From Actinokineospora sp. NBRC 105648 (GTDB lineage: Bacteria; Actinomycetota; Actinomycetes; Mycobacteriales; Pseudonocardiaceae), in NCBI RefSeq assembly GCF_030269645.1, contig NZ_BSTR01000008.1, positions 62,001 to 126,000 of the forward strand: a stretch of 64,000 nt of DNA, in the 5' to 3' direction. The notes below the pieces were generated by a model. It saw nothing but the letters and a program-made list of their open reading frames with translations, made no database searches and was not told the DNA's origin. Made by a program: the position numbers and the translations under genes. Shown in pieces: positions 30,148-39,696 of the stretch (position 1 is its first letter; each line of letters opens with the position of its first letter).

Positions 30148-30615
30148 GTGGTGACGGCTCGCAGTTCCAGGCGGCGCGGACGACGCAACCGCGATCGACA
30201 CGGCCGCGGGTTGCGCGGCCCGCTCTACCCCTCGACGCTCCCCGCGGCCAGCACCCGGGCGGAGAAGTTCGACGCGCTGGTCCTGGACGCGCTGGAGCCG
30301 ATCGAGGCGCGCTGGCGCACCGAGTTGACCAAGCTCGACGTGGCCGTCGACGACGTGCCCGAGGTCACCCCCGCCGAGTCCGGTGCCCCCGAGGGCGTGC
30401 TGGCCGACAGCGGCGTGCCGCTGGCCCGGCTGGTGCAGGCGGGGGTCGACCGGCGCGGCCAGCCGACCCGGGCCCGGATCGTGCTCTACCGGCGGCCGCT
30501 GGAGGCGCGCGCCAAGGACAGCCACGACCTGGCCGACCTGGTGCACGACGTGCTGGTCGAGCAGGTCGCCAGCTACCTCGGGCTGGACCCGGGCGTGATC
30601 GACGGCGAGAGCTAG
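30148..30615 (+). CDS. Metallopeptidase-family (zincin_1-like) protein lacking HExxH
   Basis: 155 residues from GTG 30148 (or GTG 30151). After a basic N-terminus the domain begins FDALVLDALEPIEARWRTEL and ends with the helix HDVLVEQVASYLGLDPGVID. In catalytic relatives this helix carries HExxH; here it reads HDVLV, with a Glu-Gln pair following, as in the mycobacterial orthologue Rv3259. Zinc peptidase activity is therefore doubtful. It is divergent from DUF3499 and its stop overlaps the end of the large glycosyltransferase gene by 4 bases. Confidence 0.8.
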   Translation: MVTARSSRRRGRRNRDRHGRGLRGPLYPSTLPAASTRAEKFDALVLDALEPIEARWRTELTKLDVAVDDVPEVTPAESGAPEGVLADSGVPLARLVQAGVDRRGQPTRARIVLYRRPLEARAKDSHDLADLVHDVLVEQVASYLGLDPGVIDGES

Positions 30616-33600
30616 CGCCGCCTGCCGGGGATGGACGTGAGCAGGGCGAAGAGCAGGACCGCGCCCTGGGTGAGCAGCAGCACGCCGCGCAGGGCGGCGG
30701 GCTGTTCCACCCGGACCTCGGCCGCGCGGGTCGGCACGCTCACCGCCACCGACGAGCCCCAGGCCCGGACGATGGCCGCGGGCCTGCCGTCGACCGTCGC
30801 GGTCCAGCCGGGTTCCTCCTCGGCGGCCACGACCAGGAGCCTGCCGTCCGGCCCGTCCGACACCCGGACGGCGACGTGCGGCGGCGCGGCGTCCACCGGG
30901 ACCACCCCGGGGACATCGATCGCGGCGGGCGGCGGACCACCGGTCAGCGCCTGCCGGGCGGGGTCGGGCGAGAGCAGGTAGGCCGAGCCCGCCGGGACGA
31001 GCAGGCGGAAGACCGGTCGACCGTCGGAGGTGACCGGGGCGTCGGCGACGAGCGGGCCCGCCCGGTCGCGGAAGACGTCGCCCTCGGCGCGGGAGGGCAA
31101 GACGACGAAGAGCACACCGGTAGCGGCAGCCCGTCCGACAGCGTTGCGCACGCGCTCGGGATCGCCCGAGCGGAGTTCGCGGTCGGCGGTGATCAGCCGG
31201 GGCACGGACGAGGGTGTCGGGGCGAGGTCGTCGTCACCGAGGCGGGGAACGCGCCCGGTGGTCTGCCGGGTCGGGTCGCCGTTCGCCGCCAAGATCAGCA
31301 CCGAGCGCTTCGACACGGCCAGCTCGGCGACCAGGGTGTTGGCCAACCGCGGTCCGCCGCCAGTGGCGAGCGGACCCGAGCGGCCCGGGATGACGGCACC
31401 GACGACGAGCACCGCCAGCATGACCACCCCGCCGACCGCGACCAGCCGCACGGGCACCCGGATGCGCGCGCCCACCACACCGGTGCGGCACACGCCGAGC
31501 AGCGTCCACACCAGACCCCACCCGACCAGCAACAACGGCGTCCCGGCCCACGCGTGCGTGGCGGTCGTGCCGCCCAGCGGGGTCGCGGGGACCACCTTGA
31601 CCGCGACCACAGCGAGCACCCCGACGACCGCGAACCCGAGACCGGGCAACACACCTCGGTGCGGCCGCAGGAGCACGCCCGCGAGCGCCGCGACGACCAC
31701 GACCAGACCGACCAGGGGCCACGCGCCCGGACCGCCGCCGTGCAGGCTGAGCAAGTCCACGGTGGACGCAGCGGGCGCGGTGACCCGCGCGCCGACACCG
31801 TGCAGCAGCACGCCCGGGTGCTGGATCACCACCGCGGGCCACGGCAGCAGCAACGCCAGCGGCATGAGCACCAACAGGAACAGCGACGCCCCGCGCCGGG
31901 CACCGCTACCGGGCACGAGCACAAAACCGCCCAAGGCGACCAAAACCAGGACCAGGTGGGTCATCGGGGAGAAAGCTCCGACGACGGCAAGACCGATCGC
32001 GGTGCCCGCGGTGGTCGAGAGCCAAGAGCCCTCGCCCGTGCGACCGCGTACGAGCAGCGCGGTGATCCCGGCGACGAGAAGCGGTAAGAGGATGTGCACG
32101 ACGACCGCGTCGAGCCTGCCCTGCGCCACCGCGGCGGTCGCGGGCGGCAAGAGGGCGTACCCGATCGCGAGCAGTGCCCGCACCCAGCGGCGGACCGGGG
32201 CCCGCCGGGTCGCGAGATAGGCGCTCAGCCCGGCCAGCGGGAGATCGGCCAGCAGCAGCAACGCCACTGCGGCCTGAACGCCACCGAAGGGTGCCAACAC
32301 CGCTCCCAGAACACCCAGCACAGCCAGCGAGGCGGGTGCGGGCGCGGCCGTACCGCCTGTCACGCCGTGCCAGGTGTCCACGTACTCGGCCCAGACCTGA
32401 CCCAGGTCGCCGACCGGCAGCAACCGCCCGCCCGCCAGGTCCAGCCCGAGCCTGCGGTGGTTGACGACCAGCGCCAGCGCGACCAGTCCGAACAGGAGCA
32501 GCAGCGGCGGGGCGAGCAGGAACTGGCGCAGCACCCGGCCGCGGTCGACCCGGACCAGCACCAGGTCGGGCTGCACCGGGGTGCTGCCGTCGCGGCGGAC
32601 CGGCGACGGCCGGGGTGTGGGACTGGGCCGCAGCCCCACCGGGCGCACCTCGTCGGGCACCACCAGCGGCACCGCGATCTCGGTCGGCGGCCTGCGCAAC
32701 CCGGCCCGGCGCGGCCTGCCCCCGGCGCCCGCCGGGAGCGCGTCGGGTCCAAGCGGCTTGCGCGGCTCGGACTTCGGGGCGAGCCAGACCGCGGCCGCGT
32801 CGGAGTCGCCGGGCAGCCTGCCGAGCGCGGCGTCGGCCTCGACCCGGCGGCGGACCATGGTCGAGACCAACCCGCGCACCGCGTTGCGCAGCCTGGTGAA
32901 GCGGCTGGTGAACAACCCGCGAACGTTGCCAGACCGAGCAGTCCCCGCCCGCTGGGCACGCGCGGCCCGCAATCCGGCGCCGCCGCCGAGCAGGTAGCGC
33001 GTGACCTGGAGTTCCGCGCGGGCCTCGGGAAGTCTGCGCTGCACGGCGAACCCGAGCGCTCGGAGCAGGCAGAGCACGGCGAGCCTGGGTACGCCGATCA
33101 GGAAGGAGATCGTGGCGCAGTTGACGAGGAAGGTGCGCACCCCGTGCGCACGGTCGAGCACCCGCGGGGTGGCGCCCAAGGCCCCGTCGACGACGTCGAC
33201 ACCGCGCCGTTCGGTGGCGATCGCGCGGGCGTGCCGGATCCGGGCAGACGGTACACAGAGGACGACGTGCCCGGCCCGGTTCGCCCGCCAGCCGAAGTCG
33301 ACGTCCTCGCGCAGCAGGGGCAGCGCGCGGTCGAACCCGCCCAACCGCTCCCATACCGCGCGCCGGACGAGCATCCCGGCCGAGGACACCGCCAGCACCT
33401 CGGTGCTCTGCTCGAACCGCCGGTCGTCCCCCCGGCCGATCCGCGACCAGTCCAGTTCGGACGGCCCGATCCCGGTCTGCCGGTGGCCGGAGGCGTCGGT
33501 GGACAACCCGGCCTCGACGACCAGCCGCGGGTCGTGCCAGTCGACCGCGAGCGGACCGAGCACCCCCGCCGACGGGGACACCTCGGCGGCCAGCAGCAGG

Positions 33601-34007
33601 GTCGCCAGGCAGTCCGGCTCGGCGGCGGAATCGTCGTGCAGCAGCCAGATCCAGCCGCCCGGGTCGCCCCACCGGTCGACGGCGTGGTCGACCGCGGCGT
33701 GCACGGCGGCGGTGTAACCGGTGGTCCGGTCGAGGGTGAGCACGCCGTCGAGGATCTGGTCGTCGCCCTCGGCGGCCGCGGCCAGCAGGGCGGGGGTGTC
33801 GTCGGTGGAACCGGTGTCGACGGCGATCACGTGCCGGGGGCGCGGGGTCGAGTGCCGCAGCGCGGAGAGCGCGGGCCGCAACCACTCGGCGCCGTTGTGG
33901 CAGACCAGGACCGCCAGGACCGGCGCCGTACGCAGCACCGGGGCGGCACCGCGCGCCAACGACTGGCGCGACCGGGGCGGCACGGACCAGCCCACCTCCC
34001 ATCGCAC
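30612..34007 (-). CDS. Large membrane-bound family 2 glycosyltransferase
   Basis: 1131 residues. The N-terminal GT2 domain (about 30-300) has LAVLVCHNGAEWLRPALSAL, the nucleotide-binding DTGSTDDTPALL, the WLLHDDSAAEP metal site and the REDVDFGWRANRAGH acceptor motif. A linker rich in Pro/Arg leads to a C-terminal half with about a dozen membrane segments and then an exported soluble tail (about 920-1090) before a last membrane helix. The layout resembles actinobacterial GT2 fusions next to whiB2 that build cell-wall polysaccharide. Sugar and acceptor are unknown. It is downstream of nothing on its strand and convergent with the metallopeptidase gene. Confidence 0.87.
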   Translation of the reverse strand: MRWEVGWSVPPRSRQSLARGAAPVLRTAPVLAVLVCHNGAEWLRPALSALRHSTPRPRHVIAVDTGSTDDTPALLAAAAEGDDQILDGVLTLDRTTGYTAAVHAAVDHAVDRWGDPGGWIWLLHDDSAAEPDCLATLLLAAEVSPSAGVLGPLAVDWHDPRLVVEAGLSTDASGHRQTGIGPSELDWSRIGRGDDRRFEQSTEVLAVSSAGMLVRRAVWERLGGFDRALPLLREDVDFGWRANRAGHVVLCVPSARIRHARAIATERRGVDVVDGALGATPRVLDRAHGVRTFLVNCATISFLIGVPRLAVLCLLRALGFAVQRRLPEARAELQVTRYLLGGGAGLRAARAQRAGTARSGNVRGLFTSRFTRLRNAVRGLVSTMVRRRVEADAALGRLPGDSDAAAVWLAPKSEPRKPLGPDALPAGAGGRPRRAGLRRPPTEIAVPLVVPDEVRPVGLRPSPTPRPSPVRRDGSTPVQPDLVLVRVDRGRVLRQFLLAPPLLLLFGLVALALVVNHRRLGLDLAGGRLLPVGDLGQVWAEYVDTWHGVTGGTAAPAPASLAVLGVLGAVLAPFGGVQAAVALLLLADLPLAGLSAYLATRRAPVRRWVRALLAIGYALLPPATAAVAQGRLDAVVVHILLPLLVAGITALLVRGRTGEGSWLSTTAGTAIGLAVVGAFSPMTHLVLVLVALGGFVLVPGSGARRGASLFLLVLMPLALLLPWPAVVIQHPGVLLHGVGARVTAPAASTVDLLSLHGGGPGAWPLVGLVVVVAALAGVLLRPHRGVLPGLGFAVVGVLAVVAVKVVPATPLGGTTATHAWAGTPLLLVGWGLVWTLLGVCRTGVVGARIRVPVRLVAVGGVVMLAVLVVGAVIPGRSGPLATGGGPRLANTLVAELAVSKRSVLILAANGDPTRQTTGRVPRLGDDDLAPTPSSVPRLITADRELRSGDPERVRNAVGRAAATGVLFVVLPSRAEGDVFRDRAGPLVADAPVTSDGRPVFRLLVPAGSAYLLSPDPARQALTGGPPPAAIDVPGVVPVDAAPPHVAVRVSDGPDGRLLVVAAEEEPGWTATVDGRPAAIVRAWGSSVAVSVPTRAAEVRVEQPAALRGVLLLTQGAVLLFALLTSIPGRRR

Positions 34008-34156
34008 TAGTGCGCGGTCACGACCGCCGCGGCCACTGGCCGCCCACCGTACGACGGGAATCCACTGGTAAGTGTGAAGACACCGCAGGGCGACCGCCTG
34101 CGTTATCGACTCGGCACGCAGCCGCCTTGAGGCCCGGACTCCCCAGTCGGGCCGGC

Positions 34157-34190
34157 GGTCGCGGGTGTGCCACCGGGCACACCCGCGACC
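34157..34190 (-). terminator. whiB2 terminator hairpin
   Basis: Perfect 15-bp stem (34157-34171 with 34176-34190) and a 4-base loop, beginning at the base next to the whiB2 stop codon. Confidence 0.88.
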
Positions 34191-34514
34191 TCAGACTGCG
34201 CGCTTCTTGAGCTTGCGGCGCTCCCGTTCGGACAGACCGCCCCAGATGCCGAACCGCTCGTCGTGTGCCAGCGCGTACTCCAGGCACTCGGAGCGGACCT
34301 CGCAGCCAAGGCAAATGCGCTTGGCCTCCCTGGTGGAGCCGCCCTTCTCGGGGAAGAACGCCTCCGGGTCGGTCTGCGCGCACAGGGCGCGCTCCTGCCA
34401 CTCCTGCTCGTCGGTCTCGTCGAAGAAACCGACCAGGACTCCCAACTCCTCGGTCGGGCGCTCGCCCCACTCCACGACGCGGCCCCCGTCTTGAGTACTG
34501 CTCAATCCCTGCAT
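34191..34514 (-). CDS. whiB2: WhiB-family iron-sulfur transcription factor WhiB2/WhmD
   Basis: 107 residues. Four conserved cysteines, one in ERALCAQTDPEAFFPEKGG and three in ICLGCEVRSEC, hold a [4Fe-4S] cluster; the G(I/V)WGG turn is FGIWGGLSERE and the basic end RRKLKKRAV contacts DNA with the sigma factor. WhiB2/WhmD is needed for septation in mycobacteria and for sporulation in Streptomyces (WhiB). ATG 34514 is chosen because GAGGAGG precedes it; an in-frame ATG at 34586 lacks one. It is divergent from the M50-like gene across 230 bases. Confidence 0.95.
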   Translation of the reverse strand: MQGLSSTQDGGRVVEWGERPTEELGVLVGFFDETDEQEWQERALCAQTDPEAFFPEKGGSTREAKRICLGCEVRSECLEYALAHDERFGIWGGLSERERRKLKKRAV

Positions 34515-34744
34515 ATCGCCCGCCTCCTCGCCTTCCGCACTCCCCGGCTGGCGGATGCCATAAGCCGTCCCCGTGGCGAATGACATCGATGTGATTACAC
34601 CCGTGTCTCCGCGGCGGGTCAAGCGCAGCCCCCGAGAGGGTGATGGGATATGCGCAGCCAGTACCCGTTCGTGTACCAGCCGAAACGGCCCGGTTAGCCC
34701 GTACCGGTCGACGGGCAACCGGCAGACATTGCCACACTGGGGTG

Positions 34745-35494
34745 GTGCAGCGATCAGCGGTCCGCCCCTCGCCCGTGTTCATCGGCTTGCTCGTGCTCAC
34801 CGTCGGCGGTGCGCTGCTGACCCTGGTCGAGGACCGCACAGCCCTGCAAGCTGGGGTTTTCATCCTGGTGCTGGGCGGCTGGGCGGTGTCACTGTGCCTG
34901 CACGAGTTCGGCCACGCCATCGTCGCCTTCCGCGGCGGGGACCAGTCGGTCTACTTCAAGGGCTATCTCACACTCGACCCGCGCAAGTACACCGACCCGG
35001 TGCTGAGCCTGGTGCTGCCGCTGGTGTTCCTCGCCATCGGGGGAATCCCGCTGCCCGGCGGCGCGGTGTGGATCAACCACCACGCGCTCCGATCCCGAGC
35101 GGTGGACTCAAGCGTCTCACTGGCCGGGCCGCTGACCAACCTCGTGCTGGGCGCGCTGCTGGCGATCTCGGTCGGCGCGTTCGACCCGGCGCCGGGGATC
35201 GCCGCCGGGCTGTCGTTCCTGGCCCTGCTGCAGCTGGCCGCGTTCGTGCTGAACATCCTGCCGGTGCCCGGGCTGGACGGCTGGGGCGCGATCGAGCCGT
35301 ACCTGTCCTACCCGGCGCAGCAGTTCGGCGCGAAGGCCCGGCAGTGGGCACCGCTGATCATGTTCGCGGTGCTGATCGGCATCCCCGGGGTCAGCGGGGT
35401 GTTCTGGGACGCGGTCATCGCGCTCTACGGCGCGGTCGGCGGCGACCGCGACTGGGCGGCCATCGGCCAGGCCCTGTTCTTCTTCTGGCGCTAG
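34745..35494 (+). CDS. Site-2 protease (M50) family membrane protein
   Basis: 249 residues with about five or six membrane segments. The zinc motif is in CLHEFGHAIVAFRGG (HExxH), and a second metal motif is LNILPVPGLDGWGAIEP, where the NxxPxPxxDG pattern supplies the third ligand. This family includes rhomboid-like and S2P-like intramembrane peptidases. GTG 34745 is used; the adjacent GTG 34742 is equally possible. It precedes fbiA by 42 bases on the same strand. The substrate is unknown. Confidence 0.87.
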   Translation: MQRSAVRPSPVFIGLLVLTVGGALLTLVEDRTALQAGVFILVLGGWAVSLCLHEFGHAIVAFRGGDQSVYFKGYLTLDPRKYTDPVLSLVLPLVFLAIGGIPLPGGAVWINHHALRSRAVDSSVSLAGPLTNLVLGALLAISVGAFDPAPGIAAGLSFLALLQLAAFVLNILPVPGLDGWGAIEPYLSYPAQQFGAKARQWAPLIMFAVLIGIPGVSGVFWDAVIALYGAVGGDRDWAAIGQALFFFWR

Positions 35495-35536
35495 GCACCC
35501 GCCGCCGGGAGCGGGGAACGTGCGAGGATCGCGGAC

Positions 35537-36535
35537 GTGAAGGTTGTCGTAGTCGTCGGAGGGGTCGGCGGCGCCCGATTCCTGCTCGGCGTCAAGAGGT
35601 TCCTCGGTCTCCCCCCGGTCGGGCCCGCTCCCCAGGACGCTCCGCACCAGGTCACCGCGATCGTCAACACCGCGGACGACATCTGGCTGCACGGTCTGCG
35701 GATCTGCCCGGACCTGGACACCTGCATGTACACCCTGGGCGGTGGTATCGACACCGAACGCGGGTGGGGGCGCGTGGGTGAGAGCTGGACGGTCAAGGAC
35801 GAGCTGGCCGCCTACGGCGCCGACCCGGACTGGTTCGGCCTCGGCGACAAGGACATCGCCACCCACCTGGTGCGCACCCGGATGATGCGCGCGGGCTACG
35901 AGCTCTCCGACATCACCGCCGCGCTGTGCGACCGCTGGCAGCCGGGGGTCCGGCTGCTGCCGATGACCGACGACCGGGTCGAGACGCACGTGGTGATCGA
36001 CGAGCCGGGCACCGGCGAGCGCAAGGCGGTGCACTTCCAGGAGTGGTGGGTGCGCTACCACGCCGAGCCGCGGGCGCGGTCGATCGTGCCGGTGGGCGCG
36101 GACGAGGCCACCCCCGGGCCGGGCGTGGTCGAGGCGATCGGCGAGGCGGACGTGGTGCTGCTGGCGCCGTCGAACCCGGTGGTGAGCGTGGGCACGGTGC
36201 TCGCGGTGCCGGGCGTGCGGGTGGCGCTGCGCAAGACCGAGGCGCCGGTGGTGGGCATCTCGCCGATCATCGGCGACAAGCCGGTGCGCGGCATGGCGGA
36301 CGCCTGCCTGACCGCCATCGGGCTGGAGACCTCCGCCCAGGCGGTCGGCAGGCACTACGGCTCGCGGGCCTGCACCGACAGCGGGATCCTCGACGGTTGG
36401 CTGGTCAGCACGGGTGACACCGCCGACGTGCCCGGGGTCGCGGTGCGCGCGGTGCCGCTGCTGATGTCCGATGTGGACACCACGGCGGCGATGGTGCGGG
36501 CGGCGATGGAGCTGGGCGGGGTCGACCTTGGCTGA
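35537..36535 (+). CDS. fbiA: 2-phospho-L-lactate (phosphoenolpyruvyl) transferase for coenzyme F420
   Basis: 332 residues. CofD/FbiA joins the activated three-carbon phospho-acid to Fo, giving F420-0 or dehydro-F420-0. The start [19 protein letters not shown] is the nucleotide-binding loop; [20 protein letters not shown] and YTLGGGID follow, and near the end is the [11 protein letters not shown] segment. It overlaps fbiB by 8 bases, so the two F420 genes are translationally coupled, as in mycobacteria. Confidence 0.96.
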   Translation: MKVVVVVGGVGGARFLLGVKRFLGLPPVGPAPQDAPHQVTAIVNTADDIWLHGLRICPDLDTCMYTLGGGIDTERGWGRVGESWTVKDELAAYGADPDWFGLGDKDIATHLVRTRMMRAGYELSDITAALCDRWQPGVRLLPMTDDRVETHVVIDEPGTGERKAVHFQEWWVRYHAEPRARSIVPVGADEATPGPGVVEAIGEADVVLLAPSNPVVSVGTVLAVPGVRVALRKTEAPVVGISPIIGDKPVRGMADACLTAIGLETSAQAVGRHYGSRACTDSGILDGWLVSTGDTADVPGVAVRAVPLLMSDVDTTAAMVRAAMELGGVDLG

Positions 36536-37859
36536 GCACGGCGCGCGGGGCTCGGTGGAGATCCTGCCGGTGCGCGGGCTGCCGGAGTTCCGCCCGGGGG
36601 ACGACCTGACGGGTGCGATCGTCGCGGCGGTGCCGTGGCTGCGCTCGGGTGACGTGGTGGTGGTCACCAGCAAAGTCGTGTCCAAAGTGGAGGGACGGCT
36701 GATCCGCGTCCCGGCCGACCCCGAGGGCCGGGACGCCGCCAAGCGGCAGGCCGTGCTCGACGAGGCCGACCAGGTGGTGGCGCGCAAGGGACGCACGCTG
36801 ATCACGGTGAACAAGCTCGGGATCGTGCAAGCCGCCTCCGGCGTGGACGCCTCCAACGTCGCGGGCGATGAGATCGCGCTGCTGCCCACCGACCCGGACG
36901 CCTCGGCGTTCGCGCTGCGCGCGGGCCTGCGGGAGCGGCTGGGCGTCGAGGTCGCGGTCGTGGTCACCGACACGATGGGCCGGGCCTGGCGGGTCGGGCA
37001 GACCGACGCGGCGATCGGCTCGTCCGGGCTGCGGGTGCTGCACGGCTACGCCGGTTCGGTGGACTCGCAGGGCAACGAGCTGGCCGTCACCACGGTCGCG
37101 GTGGCCGACGAGGTCGCCGCCGCGGCCGACCTGGTGAAGGGCAAGCTGGGCGGCGTGCCGGTGGCGGTCGTGCGCGGGCTGGAGATCGGCGACGAGACCT
37201 CGACCGCCCGCGACCTGGTGCGCCCGGTCGAGGAGGACCTGTTCCGGCTGGGCACCGAGGAGTCGATCACCCGCGGCAGGCGCGAGGCCGTGCTGCTGCG
37301 GCGGTCGCTGCGCGAGTTCGCCGACGAGCCGGTCGACCTGGGCGCGGTCCGGCGGGCGGTGGCCGCGGCGCTCACCGCGCCCGCTCCGCACCACACGCGC
37401 CCGGTGCGGTTCGTGCGGGTGGCGGCCAAGCGGGCGGAGCTGCTCGCGGCGATGGGGGCCGCGTGGGCGGCCGACCTGCGCGCGGACGGGCTGTCCGAGG
37501 AGGCCGTGCGGCAGCGGGTGTCCCGGGGCGACCTGCTGCACAAGGCGCCGGAGCTGGTGCTGCCGTTCCTGGTGCCGACCGGTGCGCACGACTACCCGGA
37601 CGAACGCCGTGCGACGGCCGAGCGGACGATGTTCACCGTCGCCGGTGGCGCGGCCGTGCAGGGTTTCCTGGTGGCGCTGGCGGCCGAACGGCTCGGCTCG
37701 TGCTGGGTGTCCTCGACGATCTTCTGCCCGGACGTGGTGCGCGAGGTCTTGGACCTGCCCGCCGACTGGGAACCGTTGGGCGCGGTCGCCATCGGGCACC
37801 CGCTGGAAGAACTGGAACCACGCGCGGGCCGCGTGGACGAGGGGTGGCTGGAACTGTGA
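36528..37859 (+). CDS. fbiB: Bifunctional coenzyme F420:L-glutamate ligase / FMN-dependent reductase
   Basis: 443 residues from TTG 36528. The N-terminal CofE domain (about 1-245) has [44 protein letters not shown] and [19 protein letters not shown] motifs that bind GTP and F420-0. The C-terminal nitroreductase domain (about 255-443) starts [13 protein letters not shown] and reduces dehydro-F420 with FMN. Together they finish F420 and add poly-glutamate. The TTG start follows from homology and from overlap with fbiA; no other start codon precedes the conserved block. Confidence 0.95.
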   Translation: MAEHGARGSVEILPVRGLPEFRPGDDLTGAIVAAVPWLRSGDVVVVTSKVVSKVEGRLIRVPADPEGRDAAKRQAVLDEADQVVARKGRTLITVNKLGIVQAASGVDASNVAGDEIALLPTDPDASAFALRAGLRERLGVEVAVVVTDTMGRAWRVGQTDAAIGSSGLRVLHGYAGSVDSQGNELAVTTVAVADEVAAAADLVKGKLGGVPVAVVRGLEIGDETSTARDLVRPVEEDLFRLGTEESITRGRREAVLLRRSLREFADEPVDLGAVRRAVAAALTAPAPHHTRPVRFVRVAAKRAELLAAMGAAWAADLRADGLSEEAVRQRVSRGDLLHKAPELVLPFLVPTGAHDYPDERRATAERTMFTVAGGAAVQGFLVALAAERLGSCWVSSTIFCPDVVREVLDLPADWEPLGAVAIGHPLEELEPRAGRVDEGWLEL

Positions 37860-38392
37860 GTCCGCACGCGGATGCCGTCGAGGTGATGTCGGCCTGGCGG
37901 CCGCAGGAGCGCGGGCAGGAGGCGCTCCGGCAGGCGTACCTGGGGTTCCTGGCGGCCCGACCGGACGCGTGCCTGCGCGCGTGCGAGCCGGGGCACATCA
38001 CCGCCTCGGCGCTGGTGTTCGACAGCACGGCCACCCGCGTGCTGCTGACCCTGCACCCGCGGGTGGGCCGTTGGCTCCAGCTGGGCGGGCACTGCGAACC
38101 GTCGGACACCACGCTCGCCGGCGCCGCGCTGCGCGAGGCCACCGAGGAGTCCGGGATCGCCGACCTGCGGATCGACCCGGTGCCGATCCACGTCGACGTG
38201 CACCCGATCACCTGCTCACTCGGCCTGCCGACCCGGCACTTCGACGTGCGGTTCGCCGTGCGCGCGCCCGCGGGCGCCGAACCGGTGCGCAGCCCGGAAT
38301 CGATCGACCTGCAGTGGTGGCCGGTCGACGCGCTGCCCGCGGACCCGGACGGCACGGCCGGGATCCACGCCATGCTGGCCGCCCTGAGCTGA
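37856..38392 (+). CDS. NUDIX hydrolase-family protein
   Basis: 178 residues from GTG 37856, overlapping the fbiB stop by 4 bases (GTGA). The Nudix box is [24 protein letters not shown], matching Gx5Ex7REUxEExGU, preceded by [16 protein letters not shown]. It probably cleaves a nucleoside diphosphate derivative. Coupling to fbiB in mycobacteria-like genomes suggests, but does not prove, a role linked to F420 or GTP-derived intermediates. Confidence 0.9.
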   Translation: MSPHADAVEVMSAWRPQERGQEALRQAYLGFLAARPDACLRACEPGHITASALVFDSTATRVLLTLHPRVGRWLQLGGHCEPSDTTLAGAALREATEESGIADLRIDPVPIHVDVHPITCSLGLPTRHFDVRFAVRAPAGAEPVRSPESIDLQWWPVDALPADPDGTAGIHAMLAALS

Positions 38393-38441
38393 TCGGCCGG
38401 CCGGGCGTCGAGACCGGTAACAGTGTGAATATCTTCTGCAC

Positions 38442-38960
38442 ATGCCTCGCGCCGGTCGTCTGATAGTCCTCGCGGTCCTCGTCGGCAACCTGCTGTGGAC
38501 GATCCCGCTCACCGCCGTGGCCGCGCTGAAGTGGCTCGGTTCCGACGAGCCCGATGTCGTCGAGCGGTGCAACGGCATGCACACCTGCTACTCCGGCGAG
38601 GCCGCGAACCGGGTCCAGACACTGGTCGTCGGCGGCATCGCGCTGATCACCCTGCTGATCCTGGTAGTCGTGGGTGTGCGCTGGGGCGGTCAAGCACGGA
38701 CCCGCAAGCGATTGCTGGCCAACGGGACGCGGGTACCCGCGCGATTGGTCGAGGTCAGCGGCGAGCTGATGAAGGTCATGGGCAAGCCGGTCCGCAGGCT
38801 GACCTTCGTCGCGGGCGCGGTCCGGGTCAGCCAGTCCAGCGCAGCCGTGCTGCCGCTGGGCACCCCGGTCACCGTGGCAGTCGACCCCACCGACCCGACC
38901 AAGGCGGTGCTGGTCGAGGACCTGGACTCGCTCGCCGCGACCCCGAGGAGCAGCTGGTGA
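38442..38960 (+). CDS. Small membrane protein of unknown function, DUF3592-like
   Basis: 172 residues with two membrane helices (about 7-30 and 62-82), the first with an N-terminal positive charge. Between them is an extracytoplasmic loop with a Cys pair (RCNGMHTC). The C-terminal half is a small beta-domain with GTRVPARLVEVSG and LPLGTPVTVAVDPTDPTKAVL, resembling DUF3592-type proteins. The function is unknown. Its stop overlaps the GTG of the GntR gene (GTGA). Confidence 0.7.
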   Translation: MPRAGRLIVLAVLVGNLLWTIPLTAVAALKWLGSDEPDVVERCNGMHTCYSGEAANRVQTLVVGGIALITLLILVVVGVRWGGQARTRKRLLANGTRVPARLVEVSGELMKVMGKPVRRLTFVAGAVRVSQSSAAVLPLGTPVTVAVDPTDPTKAVLVEDLDSLAATPRSSW

Positions 38961-39322
38961 TCACCTTGGACCCGGCCTCCCCGGTGCCACCGTTCGAGCA
39001 GGTGCGCACCGGCTTCGCCGCGAAGATCAATTCTGGCGAGCTGGCGGTGGGCACCAAGCTGCCGACCGTGCGGGCGCTGGCGGCTGAGCTGGGCTTGGCG
39101 GTGAACACGGTCGCCCGGTCCTACCGGGAACTGGAGGAGGCGGGGCTGGTGGAGACGCGAGGACGGGCGGGAACCTTCGTGAGCACATCCGGCGACCGCA
39201 CATTGGCCCGGGCTCGCGCTGCTGCTGACAGGTATGCGGAGATCGCGCACACCTTGGGACTGGACCGAGACGCGGCAATCGAGATCGTTCGCGCCGCAGT
39301 CACCGCACTACCTTGGTCATAG
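38957..39322 (+). CDS. GntR-family transcriptional regulator (YtrA-like, short)
   Basis: 121 residues from GTG 38957. The winged-helix GntR domain contains VPPFEQVRTGFAAKINSGEL, LPTVRALAAELGLAVNTVARSYR and LVETRGRAGTFVS, followed by a short helical tail of about 45 residues. YtrA-type regulators are usually autoregulatory and control an adjacent membrane-protein operon. The overlap with the preceding membrane-protein gene fits that pattern. The ligand is unknown. Confidence 0.9.
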   Translation: MITLDPASPVPPFEQVRTGFAAKINSGELAVGTKLPTVRALAAELGLAVNTVARSYRELEEAGLVETRGRAGTFVSTSGDRTLARARAAADRYAEIAHTLGLDRDAAIEIVRAAVTALPWS

Positions 39323-39457
39323 AGCGCTTCGCAAAGCCGATCACACTGACCCATTCCCCCTCAGACACTTCATCCTTTCATTCCCACTCTTGAAATCCCT
39401 GAATCTTTCACTCTCTAAATGCCGAGCCCGCTGGTACGCAACACCCGTTACGTTTGT
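39323..39457. other. Left part of the GntR–nrdF convergent gap
   Basis: The gap of 675 bases between the GntR gene and nrdF holds element copies 2 and 3 with their linker and a 27-bp repeat array. The first 135 bases include an A/T-richer stretch with repeated CTTTCA words and then CCGCTGGTACGCAAC, which is the conserved outer extension of the element. Confidence 0.6.
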
Positions 39458-39597
39458 GCTCGATTGGGTGGACTGCCTTCGTGTGGGGGGAGGCGACCGC
39501 TAAACTTGCCTCAGTGGTGGGGATGCCCTTCTCCCCACGCTTTTTCCCCACGCGGTCGCCTAGGGGCCCCGCGCGAAGGCAGTCCAGCCAATCGAGC
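39458..39597 (+). repeat. Palindromic element, copy 2 (140 bp)
   Basis: Same architecture and length as copy 1, but with the outer arms changed to GATTGGGTGGACTGCCTTCG and CGAAGGCAGTCCAGCCAATC and the inner stem to AGGCGACCGC/GCGGTCGCCT. Changes on both arms compensate, so the pairing is kept while sequence is not. Confidence 0.9.
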
Positions 39598-39696
39598 CTC
39601 GCTCTTACTTGGGCAGCTCGTGGGGTGTGCCGCACGCCGACCTGCGGTCGACCTTGTTGGCGGCTCATCGCATGGGCTGCCCGATTTACAAGCAGG
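39598..39696. repeat. Linker between inverted element copies 2 and 3
   Basis: 99 bases with a short inverted repeat GGGCAGC (39611-39617) and GCTGCCC (39676-39682), placed symmetrically next to the two elements. The same TTGGGCA word borders the other copies. Confidence 0.6.
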
